Made by a program: the position numbers and the translations under genes
The notes under the pieces: model-generated
Seen by the model: only the letters and a program-made list of their open reading frames with translations
What the model was told of the DNA's origin: nothing
Databases searched by the model: none
Part shown: positions 44,275 to 55,145 of the stretch, one piece after another
Layout of the letters: each line of letters starts with the position of its first letter
Numbering within the stretch: the first letter of the stretch is position 1
Assembly (NCBI GenBank): GCA_032718475.1
Contig: JAUCBJ010000803.1
Location: 1-58,214 of the forward strand
Length of the DNA: 58,214 nucleotides
Source: Nemertoderma westbladi
Taxonomy: Eukaryota > Xenacoelomorpha > Nemertodermatida > Nemertodermatidae
Direction: 5' to 3'

Positions 44275-45479
44275 CTGAAAATAGAGTTAATTTGTTAATA
44301 ATTATAGTAAAACTGTATGATAATATGTTATATAAACTAAATATCTTCATTCTATGATCATTTTATTTATCTGTTTCATTGTATGCTCCATGTGTACGTA
44401 ATAATACGTAATAACACGCATAATAATACGCTTCCTAAATATTATTATTATTATTTTTTATTCCAGACATTAGTGAAATTGTTCATAAAAACATTATGTA
44501 ATGTATGATAAAAAATAACAAATAGAGCACAATAACATAAAGCAAGACAAGAATAACTAGCCTAAGTATTTACATGTACATTTAACTGCACGAAGGGTCG
44601 CCCATTTCTCAAATTGGCGGTATGAACCAGATTGAACATGAACACTGTGCAGACAAGAGTCAATCAGGTTACAAGTTTCATTCTTTCCTGAGCAAACATT
44701 CAAATATCCCTTTGTGGATCAAATAGAAAGTTTTTGATGCATCTCTGTCATCATCAATCATGTATAGCAGCTACTGTAGCTGTGTGAACTGTGTGAACCG
44801 GTGCAATCTTGCAATCTTAAGAGTTTTTATTATACACTCCTCAAGTCTGCAATTGGCGTAAGACCTCAAACTAGTCATGACATTCTGTTACTAGAAACTG
44901 GTCTGCCATCAATACCGCCGACAATCTGCCGACAATATTCTTAAGTTCATTTTAAGTACATGCTGGCCTCTCCTTATACATTCCAAGCCGCACACTTTGC
45001 ACTGGAGTTGGTTATGAACGGGTGGAAAATTCAACACCGGTCGGGTCGAGAAATAAATTAATTGATGAATCATCACACCTGTGACTTCATTGAACCTACC
45101 TACTTTAACACCACTCCACAGCCAGTATACTCGCATAGCATCCATCAACCAATACATCCAGAGCGAATCAGACTGTCTTGGTCTCTAGGTTTAGACTTCA
45201 CTCGACCCATCTTGCCGTAGTAATTGCCGTAATTACGTATATCAGTTTGCTTCAGTCTACTATATTTAAATTACCCGTACTTATCCGCCTCACCCTTACT
45301 TATAAATAAAGTATTAAAGTAATATAAAATAGTAATATAAATAAAGTATAAATATTGTGTATTCATTTATTGTAGGCTGGCTACCTTACTACTATCTAAT
45401 AAGTTCTACAGAGTAAATAATACCTAAATTAAACGCAATATAAGATTATATAGATCTGTGCTGTTTTGAAATATACAGC
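44275..45479. other. Mostly non-coding stretch
   Basis: AT-rich, with TAATAATACG repeats around 44400. Two minus-strand open segments are noted without a call: 44557-44687 (Cys-containing, ending in TAG) and 44909-45157 (contains RVYWLWSGVKVG, weakly like an LDL-receptor YWTD repeat). Neither is strong enough to annotate as a gene. Confidence 0.4.
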
Positions 45480-45740
45480 AGGCCTAAGTAACTTTTTAAC
45501 TGACCTCTTCTCTGGAGAAGCGAGTGAGAAAATGGGATTTTAATTTGATTTAATTTTGGTATTTTTCTTATATCTAATTGGAGTAAGTTCCATTGTTTAA
45601 CTAAATGTATTGTTAAGCTTTTGTGCCCGTAGGTATTTTTTGATGACGTTACTTTTACTTTGAAAGTTTTGCTATTAAGATATCAGTTTTTATGGGTCAA
45701 TAAAGTTAGTTCTAGTTGTTGGAATGGAATACTCAGGTGG
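45480..45740 (-). pseudogene. C-terminal fragment of a non-LTR RT
   Basis: The minus-strand reading contains YGHKSLTIHLVKQWNLLQLD and IRKIPKLNQIKIPF. This resembles the end of CR1/L2-type polyproteins (a YGxxS...W...LP..IR pattern followed by a Phe/Lys tail). One in-frame stop lies upstream. It may belong to the same decayed element as 46680-46930. Confidence 0.5.
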
Positions 45741-46379
45741 TTTATTTATTTATAGCAACATCAGCAACACCATTTTGGTCCAAAATATGTCGAATTTATT
45801 TTTATAATCTAATATTATGCACGATTAAATGGTGTTTCCAAATCTGAAAACCACTATTTAATAGCTCTTTTAGTTGTCAAGTTATAACAATTTCCATTTA
45901 GGGAATCCTATTGAAATTACCATTACTATGTATAATGAAACAAATATTTTTTTTATGAAATTGTCAACTTCAAAACCCTACTACTTCTACAATTTTTGAG
46001 CAATTAGTCTGAAAATTTCTGTGGGTGTCTACATAGGACATAGCCATCGCGCTTAAAAGTGTCAGACAACTTTTAGAAATTTTTTAATAATAAAATTTAA
46101 TGCTATTTATAACAAACCTAAAAAGTTAGCATAAATTTGCAGCGCCACCTAGCGGTGCAGAGTTATGATAGTTATGATAAGTATGTTGCCCCATCTTTGA
46201 TCTATCATCATATAAAAATACTTTCATGTGATTAGATTCAATACTCTAAAAGCCTTAGGGTTTTAAGCGCAACCAAGTTTTTTTTATTGTTAACTAGTAT
46301 TAACTAATATTAAATAGCGAAAAGCAAATTTCGTCTGAAATAGACCCGGCTAATCTAACTGGTTATCGGCGCCGTACCG
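45741..46379. other. Non-coding stretch
   Basis: AT-rich with A and T runs; no gene or repeat family recognised. Confidence 0.5.
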
Positions 46380-46615
46380 CTGGTCAGCTCATCGCAAACG
46401 GTTTTCACCACAAACTCTGTGCGACCCCCAGCTGCTGGCGTCCAGCTGAACAGTGCCACTGTCGCTTATGCGGGGCCACAGCGGACAGTGCGGTACACTA
46501 TAGAGCGTGCGCCGGCGTCCCTCCAGCTATATCAGCGTTACGTACGGCAATGTTCCTTGCAGACCTGCCCACATGTTTTGTATCCGTGTCGGTCATGTAG
46601 AAAAGTAAGTAGTAT
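46380..46615 (+). other. GC-rich exon-like block
   Basis: A block distinctly richer in GC than its neighbours, open in one plus-strand frame from before 46419 to 46612. It ends ...CPHVLYPCRSCRK directly before GTAAGT, a canonical donor. No family recognised and no clear acceptor identified. It could be a host exon or a fragment of an unknown transposon. Confidence 0.3.
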
Positions 46616-46679
46616 GCCGCAATAGTGATGGTGAAGCAATATTTTTTATTTTAGTGGATGTGGTCAGCTGGCCTTTTAT

Positions 46680-46932
46680 TTTTCTGAAAGATGAAAGAGT
46701 AATGGACATTTTTTGTAGTGCCTTCTCAATATGTTCTTTCCAATCAATCAATTTGTGTATTTGCACACCTAGATATTTAATTGTTTTACTTTGTTCTAAT
46801 TTTGGTGAGTTAGTTAAGTGAAGTGTAATGGTGTCTATTTCTGTGGTACTTTTGCGCGGTGAAAGTAATTGAAATTATGTTTTGTTTTGGTTAATTTTAA
46901 GGCTGTTTTTTGTAAATAGATTAGTAACATTA
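46680..46932 (-). pseudogene. Non-LTR RT fragment
   Basis: The minus-strand reading holds NLFTKNSLKINQNKT, a stop, and then KTIKYLGVQIHKLIDWKEHI. This matches the end of the RT palm and thumb of L2/CR1/jockey-type elements (LKLNxxKT..., YLGVxID..L.W..H). Its upstream side is cut by a TTAA-type element starting at 46933. Confidence 0.7.
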
Positions 46933-48060
46933 TTAACCCCATTACCACTGGGGTGTTTTGACCATTAGCACCACTGGGGGGGGGGGGGGGGGGGGGGGGG
47001 GTCATCGTCCAATGAAATCCTACAAAATTTGGGCTGTTGGTGAAACAACTATAGATGAACACTACCAAACCTTAAAAAGTTAAAATTCATAAGCAGTGAA
47101 TCATAATTTTGATGAAAAATAAAAGTAGTCCCAGGAGAAAATTACAAATTTTTTCGTTTTCTAAAAACTAATAGTGTGGCAGTGTTGGATTGATTTAGTA
47201 GGTTTTTCAAGACGGTGAATCGAATGTGATTATATTCCATTTCCAAAAATTGAAGTGGATGCTATTTTTCGTGCACCTAAGAAGTGGGCGTGGCACTTCA
47301 AATTTTGAAAAATTAGATATTCAGAAAATGCCCCTAATTTTTTTTTTCAACGCATCTTTATAGGTTTTCTGGGCCGCTGAATCGATTGACAGTAATATAC
47401 AGCCTGAAGACTTAGTGGTTCGCCATTTTTGGTGCACCAAAATTAGGGCGTGGCATTTCAAATTTTGAAAAATACGACATTACGAAAATAAGCCAAAATT
47501 GAAATTTTAACGCATTTATATAGGTTTTCTAGACCGCTGAATCGATTAAAAGTAATATAGAAGCCTGAAGACTTAGAGGTTAGCCATTTTTTGAAATCAA
47601 AACTTTAGTGTTTTTTCCGAATAAAGTAATTTTGAAAATTTGAAGTGCCACGCCTTAATTTTGGTGCACTGAGAATTACGTACACCAAGGATTTGAGGCT
47701 TCTATATTACTTCAATCGATTGAGCGCTCCAGAAAACCTATAAAAATGCTTTGAAATCAAAACTTTAGTGTATTTTCCGAATCTCGTATTTTTCAAAATT
47801 TGAAGTGCCACGCCCTAATTTTGGTGCACCAAAAATGGCGAACTACTAAGTCTTCAGGCTTCTATATTACTTTCAATCGATTCAGCGCTCCAGAAAACCA
47901 ATAAAAATGCTTCGAAATCAAAACTTTAGTAATTTTTCCGAATAGAGTAATTTTGCAATTTTAAAGTGCCACGCCCTAATTTTGGTGCTCCAAAAATGAC
48001 GTACCACCACACTTACATACTTGTTTAGAGCATTAGAGTGATCCAAACCAATAAAAATAA
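46933..48060. mobile_element. TTAA-type (piggyBac-like end) element, one end seen
   Basis: It begins TTAACCCCATTACCACTGGG, closely related to the end of the element at 50086 (TTAACCCTATTAGTACCGGG). It has a poly-G run of about 24 at 46977-47001. Inside are modules containing GGTTTTCTnGnCCGCTGAATCGATT, two in one orientation (47300-47575) and three inverted (47580-48000). The other end is not identified, so the right limit is approximate. No transposase ORF. Confidence 0.55.
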
Positions 48061-48122
48061 ATAAAAATAGCCCAAACATAAATAATTACATATTATAATT
48101 ACAATATTATAATTGAATTCAG

Positions 48123-48268
48123 AAACGGTAAAGAAAGTTATGAGGTTTGTACCGGCACCTGTAGATAGTGAACAGTTAATTCATGCATGTAGAGAACTTT
48201 CAAATATTTTAGTAAATGATTTGGAATTGCCCGGGTTCACTAGGGATGACATTTTTTTGTATGTATAA
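48123..48268 (+). other. Short exon-like ORF, possible lipid-transfer (GLTP-like) start
   Basis: After TTGAATTCAG, a possible acceptor, an open segment reads MRFVPAPVDSEQLIHACREL and then SNILVNDLELPGFTRDDI, and stops at 48266-48268; a GTATGT donor is possible at about 48259. The pattern F-x-PV-D...L..AC.EL..IL faintly recalls the start of glycolipid transfer protein domains. The similarity is weak, and chance or a transposon fragment is quite possible. Confidence 0.25.
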
Positions 48269-48555
48269 TTGGATTTCAACATTCTAGATAGGAAGCAAGT
48301 TAAATAGTTATTGTGCCTTCATTTTTTTGTTTTTTTGGTTGTCAATTATGTTGAATTATGTAAATTTGTATTATGCTATTTACATACGTAATTACTTGTG
48401 CACTAACTCACTATTTATGTATGCTGTACCATGCGTAGGTTCGTGTACGATATAAATTAAATTAAGTTACAGCCTCCCGAAGGAGACCGCCTGTGAGCAC
48501 CCGCGCCACGGGGAAAACTATTCACATTATGGACCCTTGGTTTTAAGATATATTT
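48269..48555. other. Non-coding stretch
   Basis: AT-rich DNA followed by a short GC-richer segment (48475-48525) abutting the truncated end of element C. Nothing recognised. Confidence 0.5.
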
Positions 48556-49912
48556 TTCCTCTAGCTGATCCCTCTCTGCTTGTCTTTGAAAATGTTCGTC
48601 TAAGAACTCTTGTACCGAATATGTACGTCCAAGTTCAATGTCTCTCTCCAGATTATCGATTTCTCGATTGAACTGAGGTAAAGCTAATTCTTTACAGCTT
48701 GTACTTGTTGATGTAGTCTACGTTTGTCTAAACAATCATAGGTTCCCTTTCCGACCTTTTGCCGAATTGCGTCCAGTGCGTTCCGTATGACACTTTCCTC
48801 CACCTCGGTGACAGGTTGTATCGGAGTCAAACCGGGACGATTATACGGGTTGAATGGAAATATTAGATGTCTGCGTCCCAATCCGGCTAAGTAGGATGGG
48901 CGAATATTCATGGAGCCCACAACCAGAGTGCCACCGACTAATTGTTCGGGTAGCACCGGTGTTTGAACAACGAGTACAACTCAGGAGGATCTGTCATACT
49001 GTTAGGGTCGAGAGTCTGCGGTCGCACCGGGCAATAAGGAGGTCTGACTGAGTATTCCGGAACTCTGATCATAGGTTTACTTAAGGATCGTTTGAGTTGA
49101 GTGAGTGTGTATGGCATGTCGAACAGGTTTCGCTCAAAACTCCTGTAAGTATAGCGAGTGAAACTATGTTTAGCGCAACATCTCCGCGGATGTTTATGGC
49201 GTTCTGTTTGTTGATTGGTTCTAGGGCATTCATCGCAGTAATACCAAAGATGCACACGTCTTGTAAAGGAAATGCTGGCGACCTTTCTCCCGTTTTACAA
49301 TATTCCTCCATCTGTTTGAAGCTATCCGGTACAACAGGTAGGGGTCGATTAACGGTAAGATACATCATAGTAAAACACACTCGTTTAAGTTCCATCATAG
49401 GATTAGGATGTATACGTTGCGGATATCGAGTTTCTAGATTTTGTTGACTAGCTACATTGAGATAAGTTTCTCTCAGGAAATCTAAATATTCATAAAAGTT
49501 AGTACGCTTGTCCGGTTCTTCAATATGTTCTCTTTCGAGTCGGTTTCGAATAGAATTTTCATGTTCGATTTTCAGTTTGTCATTCCGAGTCCGCTGGGTG
49601 TGATATTTAAATAAAATCATCTCCCTGTCGGTATCCACATCGTCCGTATCGTGTAAATTGATAGGATGACCAGCAGTTAAGAAGTCCATATACGTACCAT
49701 TACGATGCGTATGCACGCGGTGAATTTTCTATAGTCCAATTCACGTTTGAGCTGTACCTCGGACATTGGCGGTTCGATATAACATCCATCATCTTCCGTC
49801 CTATGTTGACTCGCGTCGCCACTTATCAAACTATCAACAAACGCTTGTAGAGGTAGAGTATATCACTCCCTGATACTAAGATCATCTTCATCAACTCAGT
49901 CATAATATATAT
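48556..49912 (-). pseudogene. Element C ORFX, second copy (N-terminal part running into main part)
   Basis: It covers 49912 down to 48556 with small frame changes. Conserved blocks include TAGHPINLHDTDDVD, LPVVPDSFKQMEEY and RCCAKHSFTRYTY. The open frame 48956-48684 reads from the end of the N-terminal part (LPEQLVGGTLVVGSMNIRP) straight through SYLAGLGR into NPYNRPGLTPIQPVTEVEES of the large part with no stop. This is direct evidence that the two ORFs of element B were one. The sequence ends near 48556, about 100 codons into the large part. Confidence 0.8.
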
Positions 49913-50032
49913 ATATGAGTTTATCGATATTATAAATAAAGGCTAGCTGTTATCCCCCACTGCCCCCGGACAGCACTGAAATCCACTGGCTCTGAAAATG
50001 TACTGTCGTCGCTGTGCCAGTACTGCCCAGTA
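49913..50032 (-). other. Second copy of the sequence just upstream of ORFX
   Basis: 49913-50032 resembles 52170-52290 (TTTATCGATATTATAAATAAAG against TTTATCAATATTATAATAAAG, then a GCCCCCGGACAGC segment), so the ORFX 5' flank was duplicated. The junction with the first ORFX copy is at about 50033. Confidence 0.6.
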
Positions 50033-50085
50033 CAACAGGTAGTGGTCGATTCGCTGTAAGGTACATCATGGTAAAATATCATCGT

Positions 50086-51657
50086 TTAACCCTATTAGTA
50101 CCGGGCTATAAAATGTTGTACAAATACCGGGGGGGGGGGTCATATTGACCCCCCCCCCCCTCTAAAATCTACAAATTTTTACGAAAACGTCTGATTTTTT
50201 GTTTGTACTTAGGTATCACTAGTCAGGATCTGACCGAAAAAAAACATTTTCGAAAAAATGTACTGAGGTGGTTATATTGCAGCACCAAAATTACAAGTAG
50301 TGCACAATTTTCAGAAAATTTGAAAGTTACATTTTTCGTCTAATTGTTTTTCAATACAGGTTTTCTGGGGCGCGAAATACATTGGAATATATTTAAAAAT
50401 GATATGAGTATTATAAATGGCTGTTTAGTCCTCTCTGCGTAGGAAAAAAATGAAAAAAACAAGTAACCAGCACTTTTCAGTTAGAACACAAAATTTTTAA
50501 TTCACTTATACGATGCTATAAATTCACATTTTCAGGTTTTCTAGGGCGCTGATTCTAATGGAATACATTTCTAAAATGTCCCATCATTGCTACTTGTATT
50601 TTTCGGCGTAATTTGGAAAATTTTGGTGCTAGGACCAAATTTCGTACCCATCACCAAAAAGTACAAGTTTGCGATGTCCAGTGCTGTTTTTATTGATTCC
50701 ATCGGATTCAGGACCCTCATAAACCCGTATAACGCAATAAACAAGATGATACTATCTACTGATCAATTTGCTTATTTTCCAAAATTTGGTGCTGGCACAA
50801 CAATTTTCACCCACCGGCGAAAAATACAAGTTTGAAAACTCTTATGAAATTTTTACCGATTCCATTGAATTCAGAACCCTCACAAACCCGTATAACGCAA
50901 GAAACAAGGTGACACAATCAATTTATATATTTGATGGTTTTCAAAATTTGGTGCTAGCACCACATTTTGCAACCACTTCCGAAAAATACAAGTTTGAGAT
51001 GCCTAGTTCGAAAATTATATATTCCATTCAATTCAGAATAGCGATAAACCTCTAAAACGCAAGAAATAAATTATCACAAACAATTTTATCAATTGAATGG
51101 ATTTTCAAAATTTCGTGCTAGCACCAAAATTTGCACCCACCACCGAAAAATACAAGTTTGATACGCTTGGTGCAACTCGTATATATTTCATCGAAACCAG
51201 AACCCCAAAAAACCCCAATTGCGTAAAAAATAAGTTTCACACAATCAATTTATAAAATTGACATATTTCAAAATTTGGTGCTGGCACCAAAAATTGGCAC
51301 CCGCCGAAAAAAACAAGTTTTAAATTTCTAAATCAATTTATATGAATTCCATCCAATTGCTAACACCAAAAAACCGGTGTAAATCAAAAATAAAGATGTT
51401 ACAATTCACATTTAATGAAATGTAATTTTCAAAAAACGTCTCAAAAAAAGTGCCAAAAGTAGGGTTAAAAAATGGTGCTATAACTCGAAAACTACCCAAT
51501 ATTTTTGAAAACGGTTTTCTATACTAGGAAGACAATAGATTTTTAGGAAAAGTCATAAAATTTCAGATTCCCAACTGCGTTTGTTTCAGAATTATAATAA
51601 AAAAACCACGGGGGGGGGGTCATATTGACCCCCCCCCCCCGGGTTTAATAGGGTTAA
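50086..51657. mobile_element. TTAA-flanked non-autonomous element (piggyBac-like ends)
   Basis: TTAA at both ends (50086-50089, 51654-51657); the termini TTAACCCTATTA and TAATAGGGTTAA are inverted repeats. It splits ORFX cleanly at a TTAA, so the target duplication is TTAA, as for piggyBac transposases. Near each end is a hairpin of about nine G, TCATATTGA, and about nine C. The interior has a tandem repeat. No transposase ORF, so it would need one in trans. Confidence 0.85.
50605..51400. repeat. Tandem repeat of about 165 bp, five units, inside the TTAA element
   Basis: TTCAAAATTTGGTGCTAGCACC-like unit starts fall near 50609, 50776, 50938, 51104 and 51268. Each unit also holds GAAAAATACAAGTTTG and a TCCATTGAATTCAGAACCC-like block. 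The short plus-strand ORFs here are products of the repeat. Confidence 0.85.
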
Positions 51658-52170
51658 GTTTGATCATAGGGTCAGGATGTATACCTTGTGGATATCGAGT
51701 TTCTAAGTTTTGCTGACTCGCTACGTTAAGATAAGTTTCTCACAGGAACTCCAAATACTCGTAAAAGATTGTGTGTTTGTCTGGTTCTTTGACATCTTCT
51801 CTTTCAAGATGATTTCCAATAGAGTTTTCATGATCGATCTTGTCTTTCCGGCTCCTTTGTGCATGAAATTTGAATAGAATCATCTCCATTTCCATGTCCA
51901 AATCATCTGTATCATGTAAATCGATAGGGTTTCCAGTAGTTAGGAAATCCATATACATACCATTTCGATGCGTATACGCAAGGTGAATTTTCTATAATCT
52001 AATTCACGCTTAAGCTATTCCTTGGTCATTGGTGGTTCGATATAACGTCCATCATCAGTTGTCATAGGTTTACTAGCGTCGTCGCTTAATAAACTATCAA
52101 GATATGCTTGTAGAGGTTGCGTATATCTCTCCTTAATACTAAGGCCCCCCTCTATCAATTCAGTCATAGT

Positions 52171-54564
52171 ATACACAGGAGTTTATCAATATTATAATAA
52201 AGGCTAGCGGGCATGGCTGCCTAATCTGCTCCCCACAGGCCCCCGGACAGCCAGAGATTCTCAGTGCCAGTGTACTATTGTCGCTGTGTCCCTCGCCAAC
52301 ATAGTAGCAACACAACGACAACGATAATCAGCGCAAGTCACTCTACTGTCCGTCCCAAGGGCTCGAATATACTGGAGGTAATTATTGCAGATGTAGGATA
52401 ACTTTCACAATTGCAGCTCGCTACTGTAAACACACGTTAGCAGTAACATTCACCTATAAATACACAAATTCCACATTCCTGTCACAATTCTTACAAATTG
52501 TCTGTTAATCAAATGCCTTCCAGAATGCCACGTTGTTATTATTGTATCCTTGGATACTATCGAGATGCTATGTATTATTACGCATTATATTCAATGGGGC
52601 AAGCTTTCTATTGTTCTTTTCACTTACTTCTAATTCTAGCGTGGTTGTTACTATGGTGACATTATGCAAAGCTAGCGGTAGAATTAGGGTATTTCTCATG
52701 CATGCAGATCTGGGATGCTATTTAATAGCGACTCTTGGGTTATTAATATTCCCTTTATATATGATATTTATTTATTTTGTCGGCTATTGGCTGCACACTG
52801 GGAGATTCGCTCACACTGCTATACTTAATAGGGTGAATCTCCGCTCCCATGATCTATTAATTGACTAAATTTTGGGAATATTAATAAATTGTATAAAATG
52901 ACAATTTATTTAATTCATGAGAGGATATGAATTTAAAGTTTATTCCCGTGAATTTTATTATTTAATATTAGAATAGACACAGTTTTATTCCAGAACATGT
53001 CTGGGGACGCTAACCATAGATTCGAGAAATGTTGTCTTTTAAGTATATCGGTGGGTGCTGCGATATCTTAATCGACTATATTTTTAGAAGATCCAAGGGT
53101 TTAACGTATCTAAGGTAATAAAACAAATATAATCAACCAATTAATGAAATAATAAATGAATATTCAAACACTGCACCGGACACTCTAAGATGGTGTTTAC
53201 ACATTGTACAAACTGCGAGTCTATATCATATCAATTACTAATACCGAACACCGTTTCAAGCTCTCCCTGAATTTATTCTTCACCAACCAAATGATCTGCT
53301 ACCCAAGCACCTGCGCCGTCATCCAGCCCCAGTAACCGCCACGAATGACGCCCACCCCTAAGGCACAAACCCACAGCGCGCATCAAAGCGATGGACAGAT
53401 GGGCCCTAACCCATCGAGAACGAACCCTGGAGGTTTCTCGTTCCAACTGTCCTTCTCTGACAACTTTGCCGCCAAGTGATGGATAAAGTGAGATGCCTAT
53501 CTGCCTCACACACCATCCGAAGTCATCACTAGGGGGGTGAAGGTCAAGCGCAGCTGCTCGCTAATGTAACAGTGATGCTTTTTGACTCGTTCCTTCTTGC
53601 AGAGGATACTGTCTGTCGTACAGGCACGATATGAGGGAGCGTCAGCATTTGTAATGCATACGTCAAACGACGCCTCCCTCTGTGGTGCCCACACACCCAG
53701 GACTAGCAAATCTGTTCGGACTCCCGTGTCTCCAAGATACTGGCCCTCTCGCAGCACTACCTCCCGCTTGACTGCACTTGTACCCCATGCCAACCCACAC
53801 AACCCGCCGAGTTGTAGAGTCGACTCTAAGGGTTTAACAGATTTTTACACTTGTACCCTATGCCAACCCACACAACCCACCGAGTTGTAGAGTCGACTCT
53901 AAGGGTTTAACAGATTTTTATTTTAACATTTTATTATAACAAAGGTTGTTAATTTTTAACAAATAGTTAATATTAGGATGGGCACCAATTTATTCCAGAA
54001 CATGTCTGGTGACGTTAACCACTGATTCTAGAAATTTTGTCTTTTAAGTATATCGGTGGGTGCCGCGATATCTTAATCGACTAGTATTTCAGATGGTCAA
54101 AGGGTTTAACAGATTTATTGGTCAAAGAATTTAGCAAGTTTACTTTGACAGCGTTACTGTTAAATGGACATCTTTCTACTATATGTATTATTTAAAATAC
54201 TGTACGAGAGCAATATTGCAAGAAGCCATGTCAGTGAGAAGTGGCAAGTTGTTTCCAAGGTCTACCCAGAGCTTGGTTTAGCCGAGACACGAGGATCTGA
54301 ACTTTGCATTCCTAATACTCTACTTTACCAATAATACCTAAGTATAGTAGGAGCGGTATAGATTGTACTTTAATAAGTACCGACATTTCATCTTACTGTA
54401 GTCACGTATTTATAATAGAATACGGACAGTAAGGAAAGAGAAAATGAAAATATTTCTCGCCGTTAACAAAATATATTATATTAAGTAATTAAGTAATAAA
54501 ATACGAAATATATTGCACTAATCTACTGAATAATCGTCTAAAATATTATTCTACTAAATAAAAT
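52171..54564 (-). other. Element C spacer
   Basis: No gene. Two copies of the 135-bp unit known from element B lie at about 52976-53108 and 53970-54115. Between them are a GC-rich block (about 53260-53770) and a 75-bp tandem duplication starting ACTTGTACCC (53774-53848, 53849-53923). 52230-52860 and 54120-54560 align well with the matching parts of the element B spacer. Confidence 0.7.
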
Positions 54565-54565
54565 T

Positions 54566-54610
54566 AAGGCCAGTGTCCTTTAAGATGCGTCTCAAGAAAG
54601 TCATGGGCTG
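54566..54610. repeat. 45-bp RTE fragment inside element C
   Basis: AAGGCCAGTGTCCTTTAAGA and the following bases to CATGGGCTG match the RTE-like element (18568-18612) with one visible mismatch. They sit exactly at the integrase 3' edge. Confidence 0.8.
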
Positions 54611-55073
54611 GTAATAGGAAGAGTCCCTTGTTTTCCATAGTTGCCAGACAACTCTCGGTCTCTTTCCAATAAACATAAATGACCAACCGGGTGATTAAGT
54701 TGCTGAGTTTCAAAAACGATTCCAGGTTTCTTGTAGTTACGTCGCATGACGACAAGTTCCACCGATCTCACTAAACCATAATTGGATATATGAGTCTCGA
54801 TGATACGACCTGTCTGCCACTTCTTACGGGGAAGATCTGATTCCACAATGAGGACCATGTCTCCGGCGCTGACATTTTCTTGCTGCACAAACCACTTTGT
54901 TCGAAGTTGCAGTGTAGGAAGATAATATTTTTCGAAATGGTCAGCGAAACGACGGGATAATAACTGCTTAAGTTGCCAAGTTTGTCGGCAGTATTCGTCT
55001 CCGTCCGATATTTCCGACTGCGGGAGCACGGCTACAGGTTTCTTTATTAGGAAATGCGCGGGTGTTAGCGCTT
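54601..55073 (-). pseudogene. Element C integrase, C-terminal part
   Basis: Closely similar to 31060-31560 of element B: DGDEYCRQTWQLKQLLSRRF, ENVSAGDMVLIVESDL, WQTGRIIETHI, then LLERDRELSGNYG. It begins abruptly at 55073, where the CR1/jockey-like element starts, and ends with a few codons from the RTE fragment. Confidence 0.88.
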
Positions 55074-55145
55074 CTTGCGTTCTTGTGACGCTCTTAGGCC
55101 ACTGATGTTTCGGGCGAAGTCAGAACAGTCAGAAAATCAGAATGA

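Larger units (their letters stand above)
50033..52170 (-). pseudogene. Element C ORFX, first copy, N-terminal part only
   Basis: It starts at about 52168 (MTELIE-type start) and runs to 51658, is interrupted by the TTAA element 50086-51657, and resumes at 50085 down to about 50033. There it is fused to the upstream flank of the second copy. In-frame stops and frame changes are present (for example an in-frame stop near 52015). The blocks GRYIEPPM, TGNPIDLHDTDDLD and EREDVKEPDKH are recognisable. Confidence 0.75.
48556..55073 (-). mobile_element. BEL/Pao retrotransposon C, partial and rearranged
   Basis: On the minus strand it shows the integrase C-terminal part, a spacer of 2.4 kb with the same 135-bp unit as element B, the N-terminal part of ORFX (interrupted by a TTAA element), and then a second start of ORFX that runs into the large part before truncation near 48556. 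It is closely related to element B in both integrase and ORFX. gag, protease, RT and LTRs are absent. A CR1/jockey-like element abuts it at 55074. Confidence 0.85.

Noticed and set aside
44557-44687. Minus-strand 43-codon Cys-containing segment after a possible acceptor
   Set aside because: Short, no family match, and it ends in a stop upstream of the lectin exon; chance is likely in AT-rich DNA.
44909-45157. Minus-strand ORF with RVYWLWSGVKVG, like a YWTD repeat
   Set aside because: Only one degenerate motif, the rest fits no LDL-receptor repeat, and splice sites are unclear.
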